Positions 1 through 12,000 of a stretch of 64,000 nt of DNA are shown here, piece after piece; positions within the stretch are counted from its first letter, which is position 1, and the number at the start of each line of letters is the position of its first letter. The stretch is taken from the NCBI GenBank assembly GCA_024349245.1, contig JALDNG010000006.1, positions 795,501 to 859,500 on the forward strand. The letters run 5' to 3'. The translations under genes and the position numbers were made by a program. The notes beneath the pieces were generated by a model. The model saw nothing but the letters and a program-made list of their open reading frames with translations, searched no databases and was not told the origin of the DNA. Source of the DNA: Neodontobutis hainanensis. Lineage: Eukaryota > Chordata > Actinopteri > Gobiiformes > Odontobutidae.

Positions 1-1531
1 ATTTTACATTTATAAATAAAATGTAGCTTGGCAGTAGCTCAGTGGTAATTTTACAAGAACAGTGGACATTTTACAAGAACAGTAATAACTGGACTGGGTT
101 CTGATATTATTATTGCTGAAGCTGAGCTGGAGACTTCAGTGAGTCCAGACCTAGTCCTTCTCACGCAGGCCCGCACGCACACATCCACTCGATCACAGCA
201 GGACACTAAAAGTTGGCCCCAAAAAGCAGTGCAAACTTTTCGAACATAAATTGAAGAAACAAGCCATGTTTGGACTGTACAGAGCTGGGCTGGACAACGG
301 CACATGCAGATAACGGGCTTTTACCCTCTGGAGTGTGTTTATGAGCTGATTAGCTGCACAAGAGCAGTCCTGGATAATGGTGGAGACTGGGGAACATATG
401 GGAAAGTAAATAGTTAATAATCTATTGTCTGATTGACAGTGTGCATTTATATTCTATTTAAGGTGTGTCTTTTTAGTCTTTTTACATCACAGTGCGTTCA
501 CCTCTGGCATATGGAACTTGACCTGTCAATCTAAAAAACAAAATGTGCCAGCTCTGGACTCGCCCCGAAAATGAGTGTGCGCCAAGTGCCACGGGCTTTG
601 CGTCATGAAAATCTAGAAAATGAAACCTTTAAAAAAGAAGACATGTCTGAGCTTGTCAGGTGCGACAAATATATAACTCATAGATACCGGTAGAATGTCA
701 TGTGGTTAGACAAGTCTATTAATCCTGAAAGACACATGTTGAACTTTCAGTTTCCTACAAAGCATATCAAAATATATTTGTGTGTATAAACTGTATGTTT
801 TTAGCCTTTGTAGGCCAAAGGTTTAGTTAAAAAAATACATAATAATGAAAAAAATATAATTTAACCATGGAAAAAAATCAGTAGATGGGTGTTTGTAGCA
901 AATGTAACCTAAGCTTCAAAGACATTTCTGAACTTACTGGATTAGTCCAACCTTTCACGCAGCGATCAGTTCCACTGTGTGTCAACTGCAGGAGTGAACC
1001 TCTGTAGTTGGTTACATAATGTTACAGCGTTCAGAGAGTGTTTTAACGCTTGCTTTCTTTTATCTCTTTCCAGCAGAACTTGCAGACATGAATGCTGGAA
1101 TGTGGAGATAGTGTGGGAAAGTAGGAGTATGTGTTCTCAGCAGTTTTGACCCTAAATGTTTGACACTCTGGCCTGGTTTCATTTCAGGGAAGATGAAGCC
1201 CTTAAAAAACACAATATGTGTATTTCTCTTACTTGGACTTTGGTGTTAACACTGCCGGGGACTTGGTATCGAAGATCGCTGGCACTGGAGTGAGACTTGG
1301 GGAGCAGGTACGGATAAGACAGGGAGCGATACTTCGGCTTCATGATCTAAAGGCAGGGTGGACGAACAAGTGTCAAGAAATAGCAGGGAATAAAAAAGTA
1401 GGAGTCTGAGAGGAAAACGCTGGTTTAATAGATTTTTCCATTAGCTTAGGCAAACAAGGCCAGGTTAGCGCTCATGTCCATGTAAGCATTACTGTTAGTG
1501 TTAATGTTTCCATGTTGAGTTTCTGCTGTAC
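1..1531. other. No coding sequence seen (probable PLD1 intron, left edge)
   Basis: I find no PLD1 exon here on the minus strand and no other convincing gene. The next PLD1 exon, which would follow the ...WNFTK end of the exon at 1,532, is expected further left, outside the window. A 20-bp tandem duplication with core TTTTACAAGAACAGT lies near 50-88, just right of a tRNA A-box-like stretch (TAGCTCAGTGG, near 36-46). That could be a decayed SINE head, but no B box is clear. Confidence 0.6.
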
Positions 1532-1650
1532 CTTTGTGAAGTTCCAGCGCTGGATGAAATGTCTGGCCACGTCTCTGGCAGCTCTACCGTGAACCACAGA
1601 GCCAATGTCGTGCCATGGCATTCTGGGAGTTATGTACCTGTCGATGAAGT
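1532..1650 (-). CDS. pld1: PLD1 coding exon, last visible in window
   Basis: The acceptor is CCCGTGCAG and the donor AAAG|GTACAG. It encodes DFIDRYITPRMPWHDIGSVV and ARDVARHFIQRWNFTK, nearly identical to mammalian PLD1. It ends in phase 0. The continuation with the second HKD motif is not in the window. Confidence 0.95.
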
Positions 1651-4600
1651 CTGCACGGGAAAAAAGCCCCAAGTACGCCAAGAACAAACACAAAAGACAA
1701 AAAACTGAAATATCATTGAGAAACAAAACGAGCAAGTAACAGTTAATGCTAATGACTAGTTTCTAATGACCTGGTATGAAAGAAAAATGTATAGGAGCAG
1801 AATTAATGGGAATTGGAAATTGTGGAGTGTATGTGTTTTTTGTTAGCATCACACCGTCAAAAGGTTTCTCCAGCTGAATCCAGTCCTTGTAGACAAAGTT
1901 GCAGTAGTCTTTTCCATGCCAGAAGCGAGTGTTGCCCTGTAACTCTCCCACTCCTGCTGTCAGGCTTTTCACAGAACCACCGTCTATGAACACAGACATT
2001 CAAATGAAGATATTCATTGTAACATACTGAATAAATAATAATGACTATATGATTGCTATTTGTCTACCTGTGCTGTCAACACTGCTCACACTGTCTGCGT
2101 GCTGTAGAGCGTGTTTGTGCAGGTGTCGGTACAAACTGAAGTGAGCCTTCCTACTGCGTCCAATTCCTTTAAGTTTGGGCAACTCCACTGCATCACTGGG
2201 CAGTGTACGTTGTCCATTGCTCAGAGAAACACCATCTACTGAGGACACAGCTTTGTTGGACGGAGTACTGGTAAAGCCAGCCTTAGGACATAATCACAGA
2301 AAGACTCACAATGAGTAATGAATGAATCCCCAGGCTTTAAAAACAATAAACTGTCTGTAAGAATATTGTAGATCAAGTTGTTTGTCTTGGCTGTTTGGGG
2401 ACTCTGTTCTGTTTTTCAATTAAAATTTCAAAGACAGCTGCACCTCGGCTGGACAAATGGAGCACTACATCATCCTTCCTCTGGGCTGTTGTGTGAAACT
2501 GAACTGAGTTTTATTTCTTCCCCTCTCCCTTTCTTTATGGTCTAATCTTGAACACTTTCCCCATTTGTCACAAAGTCACAATGGCACTTATTGCCCATAA
2601 ATCCAAAGTAAGGACCGGTCTTTTATATAGTTTCTGTGTTAATTTGTGCATGTGTCAGACCTGCTCCAGAGCAACTGAACGAGTCACGCTGCCAACATCG
2701 GTCAGCCGGTGCTCTCTGTCATCCCAGCGACCATACGCCAGGTCGATCCCGCCCACAAATGCCACTGATTGGTCAATAACGACTATCTTCTCATGATGGG
2801 CCCACAGGTAAACAGAGGAGGAGACATGGTCTGGATGACGCATCACCTGCACAACAGATGCAAACATTTACAGTTTAGGTTATGTAGACAGTAAAAGGAA
2901 ACACCATTTGGTCAGATTTGTTTGATTATAAAGAGACAAAATCATATGGACTTCAATGAACTCAGACCTGATTTTAGCAAGTTTAATAAAAATCAGAAAT
3001 CATGCAACACTTTAAACAAACGCTATTTAATTATTGGAGAAATATCAACATTCAGACAACGGAATTAAAGATATTATGCAGTATTGTATACTAAAATATA
3101 TACATGCATCTGAAAAACAACCCTTTTATTCCTCAACAGTAACACAATGTGAGTAAATACACTGAAGTAAACCTTACTTCACTGGATTATTTGAAGACCA
3201 GTGTTGTCTATATATTTATTTCCATCCATAAAAAGTGATTAAAGATGATCTTTCATTAACGTCAAATGGCAAATACATTTTGTGTGACATTATGTAGCTT
3301 ATAAAGAAGTTCTGAGTGGTTAACTAATGGGACCCTTGCCCTTTCTAATAGGATGAGTCTCATCTTTTTAAACATGACACCCAGAAACACAGAAAATGGG
3401 ATGGCTGTAAATCAGCATGGTTCACACCACAGCAGTAAGAAGCCTACATCCTTGTTTAAAATAACGCCCCGCTGCTTCCATCAAATGCAGCCGTTATACC
3501 CATTTCTTTATTTTACTGAGGAATATTTCTTAGTTACAATTAGTGTCACGTGATTTAAATAAATACATTTACCTTGATGTTTGGATGTAGGTGCAAAAGA
3601 GTTCTCTTGCTGTAACCGGAGTTAATGCCCAAAGCCAGCTCCACTTCCTTATACAACATCACAAAGATATGCACGCCTTGTTGCTGTGGACACAAAATGA
3701 CATTTCTATTAACAGCATATTCTTTGAAGATTAAAGGAAATTTAACATTATGACTCATTTGTGAGTAGGTAGCTATAAATAATTGTTGTGAATAATTACC
3801 AGTGAGTCCTAGCATCAATGTAAGGCCCATAGCTTATGTCTCGGATCATTTCAATTCAGTTAAAGTATGTATTTGCTGTGATTAAGATTATAACTGACTT
3901 TAACAAATGACTTATATTAGTAAATGTGTCTTATGTGTCTTACTGCTTTGCGTTTCAAGATACAGTCAAGCCTCCACCTGTTGCCCTCCACCACAGGCCT
4001 CTTTAGAAAGATTTCTGGACTGAGCCTGAGCACAAACCAAACACAAAAAAGATGGTGATGTAATGATACTAAAATACATTTCAGGGGAGAAGGTATTCTT
4101 AAACCTAAAGATTTTATTTGAAACTACACTGACATGACAAAATGATATAGTGTCATGGGTCACTCATTTAAACAATGCCACTGGGTCACATTACACAGGC
4201 TCACATCTCATTGGTTAAGACTTTACGCCCAGTGATTACTGCCTTGCGACACTGTGAGAAGCCGTAAACTATTGTGTTTAAAATGATAGTGACAAGTCTA
4301 TTACCGCTTTTCCACAAGAGACACATACAAGGTTTATTTCCCATGAGTGGACTTAAACACTAAACCTAATTAATTATCATAAAGTCAAGGCAGGGCCAGG
4401 TAAAATACTGAATCTGTGGCCTTTTAGTATAGTAACACAAATCCCTGTGTAAAGCTGACCATCATTGAACTACATGCAGATATAGACTATTGTATAATAA
4501 AAAAAAATAACTATGTGCTTTATAAGATGCCTATCTGTCTAAAACAGTTTGAAATGTTTCTGAAACCTAGAAACTCAAGTGTGAATAAAAGACAAAAACA

Positions 4601-7600
4601 GTTTCTGGATCATGTGACGAGTAAATAAAATCAGTCTTCATGGAAGAAACATGACCCTTTACAGATTAATAAAAAGACATGTCATCCAAGCACATAGAGA
4701 GAGTGTAAACAGATATGCAGTGGCATTTCCGTTAGTGTACTTTTGTTCTCAGTGAGTGTGAATAAGACTGTAATAGGAGCCGTAATCGGGCTTGTATGGC
4801 CTGGTAAAGAGGGCATATACACAATGTAATGTGCAACAACGTGTACACTTTGTAGAAGTGTCACAGTGTCAGCTCTTTTCTCTCTTCAATGTGACAGCAA
4901 CTGTTAACGTCTACTGTTAGTGTGCTATATTTCATTCTGAAGTTTGACAATATGAGCATGCATTTCATTTATTTGAGCACAAATTGGAGCAGAACTGGTA
5001 AATAAAAAGTTTTCAGATTCAAGGCATCCAGTATAAAACCAAACTTACCACCAGTCTGTGATGAAGATTTCTTCTTTAGCCTCCTCCAAAGCATCAGCCA
5101 CATCTTCCATGTAAGTCTTGCCATTGACATACCTGAAAGAATAACATAACCTCACTTTAGGATCACCTGTGCAATTGTGAGCAGACAGGAACAAAGGTTA
5201 ATGGACAATCCATTTTGAAGTAAGCTAACTTCCTCTGCCGGCTTTGTGCTGAGTCATTTGTCACATCAAATCACAAAGCCATCAACCCGTGTACACAGTA
5301 AATAAAGAGACAACAAACTGCGAGACACGCTCTTTGTGACCTTGGATGTAGTTTTTCCTTTAAAGAACTACACTAAACAAACATCTATGTTACACTCAGC
5401 AACTGTGTCATTCTGTTAAGTGGCTCTGCTTGTCCAACTCTATTGTACTGTATCCAAAAGCAACATAATGACTGTATCACACAAATTATTCAATTTTACA
5501 GAATCTGATGAGGGAGAGAAAAAAGATCTGAAATGTGGTAAAGCAGCCAGAAAGAGTCAATGCATGTAATACATTTATAGTTCATAGTTATGAATAAAAT
5601 GAGAAAGAAAAGTTAATTTATTCAAGACTTCTCTGTGTTCTTTGAGAAGACAGAAAAAGAAACCAACATCCAAGGTTTACTAAGTTACCATTTGGCGGGA
5701 ATGTTTTCCTCTTCTTGTGCAAAGGAACCAAATCGGTGATCTCTGAGGAAAGCTTTCCCATGATTCCTTATGAAGTTCTCAATACTCTGTCCCCACCAGC
5801 GGGAGTGTCTGTAGCTGGTGCACTTAAACACCAGCGCCCTGCAAGAGCATGTATGCACAATTACAGGAGAGCAACAACATTTACCAACGTATCTAATGAC
5901 GCATCTGACCAGTGTTTTTATGAAATAACAGAGACTTGTGAGGAGTAAAATTATACAGTCAAAAATAATTTTCATATAGTTAAAGACAGCTAAAGATTTC
6001 CACAGTTATTTTAAAAAAAAGTAAAGCATTAAAAGTCTTTACTAGTTCTCCAAACACAAAATCCTAACCTTGAGAGACTGTCAATGCGGACTCCATGTTT
6101 GGTTTCTGTGTCTTTGGAGTCCATCTTGATGCTAAACTCTTTATCCACAAGCAGGACGAAAGATATGGCCCCGGAGTCTGGCTTCATATACAGCAGAAAT
6201 GAGTCCTTCACAACAAGCCACCTTCCAAAAAACAAAAAAATAAAGTTCAATGACTCTCAAATGTTTGTTGTGGACAATCTTATATTGTTTTCAAGGGAAG
6301 CGTGTAGGAAGCGAATGATCATAGGGAGGTAGGTGGATGGCAGAGTGAACGTGTGGGACTCTGCATGTTGTCTTCAGCAAATAACAATACAACCGCTCAC
6401 ATAAGAACTTGGCTGTGATAAATAGGACACATACAGCAGATGAACTAGATTCAAGGGTATTATTTGAATACTGGCTAACTAAAGACAAAAGAATAGAGGT
6501 ATATAGATATACAGACAGACAGGGAGAAACAGCAGACACACCGTTTGGACCAGCGGTAGCACGCCTGGCTTTGACCGCAGCAATTCATGCCCGGTATGCG
6601 ATGTCCTCCTGAACGCTTGTAAATCATTCCTTCCCTGAATAAAGACAGGAAGATGTTTTTGTACTTAAATATGTAAGGAGAGCAAAAAACCTGTCCATTT
6701 GTCTGAGAAAAAAAAATCTATTGTTTTCATAGGTGGCTTTAAGAAGGTATTTAAAAAGACAAAACACTCACAGTCCTTTGGGTCCCAAGTCATGAATGAA
6801 AGACAACTGGCTGACATCGATAAACTCCATCTGAGACAAGCAAATTAAATGATTTTAACAAATAATATCATAACCCACAATTCAGTTCTTTGAAAATAAA
6901 AAATTAATAAATAAAAAAATAATAATAATAAATGAAAAAAATAAAAATAAAAATAAATGTTCCTATTAATTTATGTTGAATTAAATTAAACAAATTAAAA
7001 ATTAAATAAATGTCTTTTTCTAATGTGGAGATATACTTTCATTTTTCACTGTGACATAGCAATTAATACAGTACTTAGCTGTTTTTGCACAAACAGTAAA
7101 GAAACAATACAAGAATGCTTTCCTACATACATCTGTACTTTGAAATGAAATATATTATAGACTCTAAATACCATTAAGTATTTATTAATTATATTCAGAA
7201 TCAAGATGATATGGGGCACCGAAACACAGTGTAGTAAGATATTTATACACATTAATATAAACGTGTGCGTTGGCGGGCACAGACAAGTTATGTTTAGGTC
7301 TCACAGCATTTGAACTTCGTGGATTACTCACAGTATGGTGGTATTTACGGTACATTGCCATCCTCAGCAGCTTGTTCAAATAGTCTTCTAATTGTCTCTG
7401 TAAGGAACATATATACGTCAAACATGCACCCACAGATATGTATTATATTTGAGCTTATAAGATGGCAGTGGGTTGTCATTAAAGTTAAGATGTAATAGTA
7501 GAACTGTCTGCTATAACGTACCCTCCTGCTGGAGACCTGTTCGTCCCGCACCAGTTCATCTCCTCCACCTTTGGGCAGAGAAGGCATTTCTCTAACCTCA

Positions 7601-9088
7601 CTCTTCCTCATTGTCCTCCTCCTCACCGTGTGGCTGTGACCAAAAGGCAGAAAAAATACTATATAATAAGTGTCAAAGCAATAAGCAAGAATACTTTTTT
7701 TCTCTAAATGTATGTATTCATTTTAACAGTGTAACAACTGGTACCAACAAACTAAACTCAACTTATTTGCTAATTAATATGCAGACTTTTGTAAATCATA
7801 ATTGTCCACAGAAAAAACTACAGAATGTTCCAGTATTAGTGGTTCTTTTACTGTAAGAGATGAAAGGTTATGTATATAAAGTATGGAGACAAAAGGAAGA
7901 CCTTTTATGGAGAAAGTTAACAAATAACATTCATCATGTTGTCATTTTAAGTCTCCAAGGCAAAGAGATAACAAAGTTCATCTGAGGTCTGCTTGTGCTT
8001 GCATATCATAAATGTAAATGTTTGCGTCATGTGACCACCTGCGTGACGGCAGCGGTATTCTCATTAAGGTCTTGTATGTCCTCAGTTCTCTGTGCAGCTC
8101 CATAAAATGTTTTTCTTTCCTCTTCACCACCCAGGTGAACTCCCCATGCCTCAGCTCTATTTTAAACACAGCTGGCAGAGACTACAAATACAAAACGTAA
8201 CATCAGGCTGAAACGATAATGTAGTAACATATCTAATGTGTACTACACACCTTGTTAACACTTCTGTGGTTGGACAGGTTGAAGCGATCCTGGGCCGTGG
8301 TGAACCTCTCGACCTCCAGGATCCGGGCGGTGATGGGCACAGCTGGGAGGTAGACCTTAGCAGTGGCCTCTTTGAAGCCCACTAAAGCATAAATTGCTGA
8401 AAAATTACGAATGTCCCCTGTGAAATAAAAAACAAGGGTTAGTGAGAGGACACTTAGTGTGTTTGAGGTTGGTGCATGTAGTGGGAGTTGCTTTGGCTCT
8501 TTAAGAGTGAGTAGGCTACATCACTGGAAGTGGAGCCCACGTTCAAGAGTTTTGTACTTGATGCTTCTCAGTGTTGTTTCCACTGGCAAATGTTTCACTT
8601 TATCTGAGTTTATCTAAGGGAAATGGCACCTTTTCAACTTTAGCATTTTAGTATGTGCCCAATTTTGAATGAATGCGTTCTTTGAGTTACTGATCTTTTT
8701 AAAGTTTGTTCTAGCATTCCCACATTGTTTGGGTTTTTAATACTGTAGTTCCATATAACTGGGCCCTAAAATTGGTCCTTAAAATTGTAATATCTACATG
8801 TCAAATAATGTCATAAGGTAAAATACAGCTCACTATAAGCTGTACCAAAAAAGGGACTGTGCTCAGACCACAAACCTAAATTATTCCCATCAAAGTCAGT
8901 CTCCTCCCCTTCTCCTATGTCCAGCTCTCTGGTGTCCAGGCATTCCAAAAGTTCAGCCATCTTGATACCGTCTTGTACGTCTGACATTTGGTTAGGAACT
9001 TCAGAGTTCACCAAGTTTAGGTGACTGGTGGTGGGTGGGGCCTTACCCAGCATGCTTAGCAGATGAACACCACCAGAGCAGGGTGGCC
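1532..9088 (-). CDS. pld1: Phospholipase D1, 5' two-thirds of the gene (16 coding exons; 3' end off the left edge)
   Basis: The enzyme hydrolyses phosphatidylcholine to phosphatidic acid and choline at Golgi, endosome and plasma membranes; the family is activated by Arf, Rho and PKC and binds PIP2. Coding exons, 5' to 3': 9053-8876, 8417-8251, 8181-8039, 7633-7522, 7397-7332, 6830-6772, 6634-6542, 6221-6069, 5838-5689, 5132-5049, 4025-3944, 3683-3573, 2846-2661, 2281-2068, 1983-1855, 1650-1532. Joined they give 2,046 nt, 682 codons without a stop. Order: short N-terminus with LDTREL, PX domain (about residues 80-205), PH domain (about 215-340, with CYRWSKRWLVVKDSFLLYM), then the first HKD motif H484-x-K486-x4-D491, a PLD1-type loop (about 520-610), and the GVGELQGNTRFWHGKDY block. 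The loop argues for PLD1 over PLD2, which lacks it. The second HKD motif and C-terminus are not in the window. The start is placed at the ATG at 9053; an upstream coding exon cannot be excluded. Confidence 0.95.
1855..1983 (-). CDS. pld1: PLD1 coding exon, GVGELQG...FWHGKDYCNF block
   Basis: The acceptor is GTTCATAG and the donor ACG|GTGTGA. It encodes GGSVKSLTAGVGELQGNTRF and WHGKDYCNFVYKDWIQLEKP. Only 84 bp separate it from the preceding exon. Confidence 0.94.
2068..2281 (-). CDS. pld1: PLD1 coding exon, inter-HKD loop
   Basis: The acceptor is GTCCTAAG and the donor CAG|GTAGAC. It encodes the variable loop: LPKLKGIGRSRKAHFSLYRH and HADSVSSVDST are recognisable against mammalian LKGIGKPRKFSKFSLY...HDADSISSIDST. 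This loop distinguishes PLD1 from PLD2. Confidence 0.92.
2661..2846 (-). CDS. pld1: PLD1 coding exon with first HKD catalytic motif
   Basis: The acceptor is TTGTGCAG and the donor CAG|GTCTGA. It encodes VMRHPDHVSSSVYLWAHHEK followed by IVVIDQSVAFVGGIDLAYGR. H484, K486 and D491 (numbered from the ATG at 9053) form the HxKx4D motif; the histidine is the family's catalytic nucleophile or acid/base. The end (RSVALEQ) is loop sequence. Confidence 0.96.
3573..3683 (-). CDS. pld1: PLD1 coding exon, QQGV...YKEVELALGINS block
   Basis: A 111-nt exon, phase 0, with acceptor GTCCACAG and donor AAG|GTAAAT. It encodes QQGVHIFVMLYKEVELALGI and NSGYSKRTLLHLHPNIK, conserved in PLD1/PLD2. Confidence 0.95.
3944..4025 (-). 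CDS. pld1: PLD1 coding exon, LSPEIFLKRP block
   Basis: An 82-nt exon. The acceptor is GTGCTCAG and the donor GCA|GTAAGA. It encodes LSPEIFLKRPVVEGNRWRLD and CILKRKA, almost invariant in PLD1. The first base completes the second W of DWW. Confidence 0.95.
5049..5132 (-). CDS. pld1: PLD1 coding exon, catalytic domain start
   Basis: An 84-nt exon too short to stand alone as an open frame. The acceptor is CTTTCAG and the donor TG|GTAAGT. It encodes YVNGKTYMEDVADALEEAKE then EIFITDW, the PLD catalytic-core entry (YVN...EEAKEEIFITDWW). Confidence 0.93.
5689..5838 (-). CDS. pld1: PLD1 coding exon, PH end to catalytic entry
   Basis: The acceptor is CTCTTGCAG and the donor TG|GTAACT. It encodes ALVFKCTSYRHSRWWGQSIE and HGKAFLRDHRFGSFA, matching the CNSYRHARWWG...DHRFGSYA block. 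It ends within a tryptophan codon (AKW) completed by the first base of the next exon. Confidence 0.95.
6069..6221 (-). CDS. pld1: PLD1 coding exon, PH domain core
   Basis: The acceptor is TTGGAAG and the donor AAG|GTTAGG. It encodes WLVVKDSFLLYMKPDSGAIS, FVLLVDKEFSIKM and ETKHGVRIDSLSR, the conserved centre of the PH domain. Confidence 0.95.
6542..6634 (-). CDS. pld1: PLD1 coding exon, PH domain N-terminal strand
   Basis: A 93-nt exon between a TTATTCAG acceptor and a CG|GTGTGT donor. It encodes EGMIYKRSGGHRIPG and CCGQSQACYRWSKR, the palmitoylation-prone double-cysteine region of the PLD1 PH domain (palmitoylation is established for mammalian PLD1). The plus strand also has an open frame here, which I take as a shadow. 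Confidence 0.94.
6772..6830 (-). CDS. pld1: PLD1 coding exon, PH domain entry
   Basis: A 59-nt exon encoding MEFIDVSQLSFIHDLGPKG, nearly identical to the mammalian block. The acceptor is GTCTCAG and the donor CT|GTGAGT. It ends two bases into a leucine codon completed in the next exon. Confidence 0.94.
7332..7397 (-). CDS. pld1: PLD1 coding exon, PX/PH linker
   Basis: A 66-nt exon in phase 0 on both sides, with a CTTACAG acceptor and ACT|GTGAGT donor. It encodes RQLEDYLNKLLRMAMYRKYH, the conserved QLEDYL...MYRNYH block between the PX and PH domains. Confidence 0.94.
7522..7633 (-). CDS. pld1: PLD1 coding exon, PX end / linker
   Basis: The acceptor GGTCACAG is at 7634-7635 and the donor AGG|GTACGT. 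It encodes HTVRRRTMRKSEVREMPSLP and DELVRDEQVSSRR, corresponding to the mammalian PLD1 segment RRHTFRR...REMPSLP. The arginine-rich stretch follows the PX fold. Confidence 0.93.
8039..8181 (-). CDS. pld1: PLD1 coding exon, PX domain core
   Basis: The acceptor is TTTGTAG and the donor CAG|GTGGTC. It encodes VFKIELRHGEFTWVVKRK and HFMELHRELRTYK, the typical PX sequence. The basic KRKEKHF stretch and RIPLPSR lie in the phosphoinositide-binding region of the family. It ends two bases into a serine codon. Confidence 0.94.
8251..8417 (-). CDS. pld1: PLD1 coding exon, start of PX region
   Basis: It follows a TTTCACAG acceptor and ends AAG|GTGTGT. It encodes DIRNFSAIYALVGFKEA and VPITARILEVERFTT, matching the FSAIY...VLEVERFT block before the PX domain. 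It completes a glycine codon split with the previous exon and ends in phase 0. Confidence 0.93.
8876..9088 (-). CDS. pld1: PLD1 first visible coding exon (start codon exon)
   Basis: The acceptor TCTCCTGTAG is at 9089-9090 and the donor AG|GTTTGT at 8875. The proposed start ATG is at 9053-9051 (MLGKAPP...), giving 59 codons plus one base. The peptide ELLECLDTRELDIGEGEE matches the PLD1 N-terminal block. There is no in-frame stop between the acceptor and this ATG, so a start in a further upstream exon remains possible; an internal ATG at MSDVQDG is another candidate. Confidence 0.85.
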
Positions 9089-12000
9089 CTACAGGAGAAG
9101 AGACCAAGTCATGAATATATCTATGACATGATATGTTTTTTTTGCATTTAAATAAAGGGAAAGTAGCATCTTCTAGCTGATTAGAAACTTTTAAAATAGA
9201 TGTTCCAGGCCACCAAGACATTACTTACAACTCATACCAGCATCTTATTGTGTTTGTCTTAGAGCATGTTATTACTGTCATGTAAATTATACAATGAAAT
9301 AGTATAGTTCATTATTTCAATATAAAGAATTTTGGAGGAGATTTTCTTTAAAGAAAGGACAGCATTACCCACTGAAAACACGCATGACTAAGAAGCATGT
9401 TGTCATTTCTGGCTCTTGCACAGCAATACATCAGTTGTGTTTCAGTGACATAATGTAAGACAAGCTGCTAAGGCGTGGTACCAGTTTCATTTTGGTGATT
9501 CTGCAAATCTGCTGACTATTAACAAAAGGACGAGTTAGGGCAGAAATTACAAAGGCACACCATAAACAACAGACTACAGTGATGAAGAAAAGGTTAAAGT
9601 TTTCAAAGTGAAAGACTACAGTAATGTCTCTATATGGATAAATTACATGTAACATTCTGATTAAGTTCACCTAAGACGTAAAAAAAGGATCTGGCAGGGT
9701 AAAATATGTTTCTTACATAGAAATCTCCTGAAATTGTTCAATCTGTGACTAGAAGTAAATAAGCCAACTGAAAGCAACATAGCAACAGTACACTCCTAAT
9801 CTTGAACAAGCTTCAACAAGCCGGGTTTAGAGCCACCATTCGTCGCCAGCAGTGTGCACTATCTGCGAAAATGTTTATGAAAATGCAGTCATGTCTGACC
9901 TGCCTTTATATTTAATTAGTCAATTCTGTATTATTGTATCAAAGATCTTTGTTAACGGACAGTGGCTTTACGAGTCACTCTGAAGTTGTGAAAGTGTGAC
10001 AAAATGAGGATTTAAAAAGTAATGTCTAAGAACAAAGGAATAGTGCATTTAAATAGAAAAATATCATTTAATGTAGCTTTCATGATGAATTTTAATCTTT
10101 ACTGAGCGACAGCATGGATCCTATACGGTAGTCTTGCTGGATATATTTTGGTAAACATCTACCCCTCCGCTCTAAGAATACCCTGACCCAGCAGCAGACG
10201 CTTGACCCACAAGGAGGTCGACTACAGGGGGTGCTGAGATGTCGTGTGTGGACTTGAGCTGTGTACATGTCAAACAGATGCATGCTAAAGCAGTGCATGT
10301 GTCACCAAACGCCTTGAAATAAGGGTTATCTCTATTTTAGTGCAACATGTACCGTTTCCTGCTTCCTGCTTTGTTGTCATGGCAATTTAAAAGCAAGGGA
10401 ACATCTAAGTATTAGCAGTAGCACCAGAAGTGTCCGCCTCCTCCTTCATGTAGGACCATGGCTTTTAAATGTCACTTAGCTGAGCATTAACAAGCTGTGA
10501 GACAGCACATTCGAGTCTTTAAAGGAAAGTGAAGAAAAACCTGTCAGAATAGAGTTATTATGAACACTGTTGTTTAATATTATAAGACAAAATGACTTGC
10601 AATGTTTGATGTTAATGTGTTTACTTTGAGTTTGCTCCAACTGTAAATGTCTGACACAATGAATACCAACACTAACATGTAGTTGATCAAGAAATCTTAA
10701 AAAAAAAAATATTTGTGTTACATTCACAGTTCTGTGTGTCATTTCCACCTCCAGAGACTAACTAGAACATTTCCCTCAGAGATGTTCAAATTACGGGAAA
10801 GTGGGCCATGCTTTGGTTTCTTTGGCAGCACAAAGAGGACCCTTGAGGAAAAGTCAGCATCAGATCACTTTCTAAGCCAATTCGCAGCCAAACGTTCTTG
10901 TTTTGTGTGGGAAGCCACTGTCACTAGACCACATCTAAAATGCTCATATATTAACTGCTGTTATAATAGAAAAAAAGCTCTTAGCCACAAGAAACTTGGA
11001 TGTTTTAAGTTTTCCACTGGCATCAGGCGGAAATGTATTCAGCAGAACATGTTCTCAAATAAGAACAGTGCTGTGTTTGTTAATAAGACTAATAAGGTAA
11101 ATTACTAGTAGAAAATGACCTGAATGTACTGCAGGAGCCAAAGCAAGGATACAATGGCACTAAGCTCAGAGTTACTTAAAATGTTTTTAAAAATATGTTA
11201 AGAATGACTGAACCAGTCAAGAGTCAAAGCACCTGATGTAATATTCTAATTATGTGGAAAAAATAAACTTTCATCCATCAGAGGTTATATTTGGCCAACA
11301 TTTTGACCACAATAAACACTCAGTCTACACTTAAGGTGTGACTCAAAGACTCCCATTACTTCACAGTGCCATGTTATCTGAAAAAACAGACTTATTGTAA
11401 CTGTTTACTTAAAACCTTGACATAATGATAAAAAATGAACCACAATCCTAGGAGCCTAGTGTTTTATCAAAATGACAAATTACTGGCTTGACTACTGATC
11501 ACACCTTGGTGTTGGGCTGGTGTTGTGCTGGTATATACACTTTGACCTAAACAAAAGATAAATGATGTGTTGTCTGAGTTATTCTCAGTGTCCCAACACT
11601 TCTCATCATGGCAGGGGAAACTTCCACATTTGTCCCTCTGCTGTTACTTTACTTAACGACCAGTGTTCAATAAGTGTAAAAATATTCAGACGAGGAATGC
11701 TGAAGGTGGGCTAAACATTGACAGTATGTCAACATTAGCTGCTGCTGCTGCTGCTTCAACTAGATCTGTCTATTTCTGTACTATTAGGAGAAATAGATAA
11801 CTTGTGAAATGCATCACTGACTGCCCAATGTGTGAAAATTACTCATTAACTGTTAAAAGTGAATGCTTTTTGTTGAAGAATCCAAATGTGTATTTATGAA
11901 GTGCTGTGCATTATATATTAACATGAACGTGGCTTGGCATTTACATTACGTACGGTGCCAAGCTCGTCGTGGCACAGATGGTACCAAGAGAGAAAGGAGG

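Noticed and set aside
6409..6612. Plus-strand open frame opposite a PLD1 PH exon
   Set aside because: It is the shadow of the minus-strand exon 6542-6634, which fits the PLD1 frame and splice sites exactly.
10713..11108. 131-codon plus-strand open frame upstream of PLD1
   Set aside because: Composition is ordinary AT-rich intronic sequence, with no motif I recognise and no supporting context.
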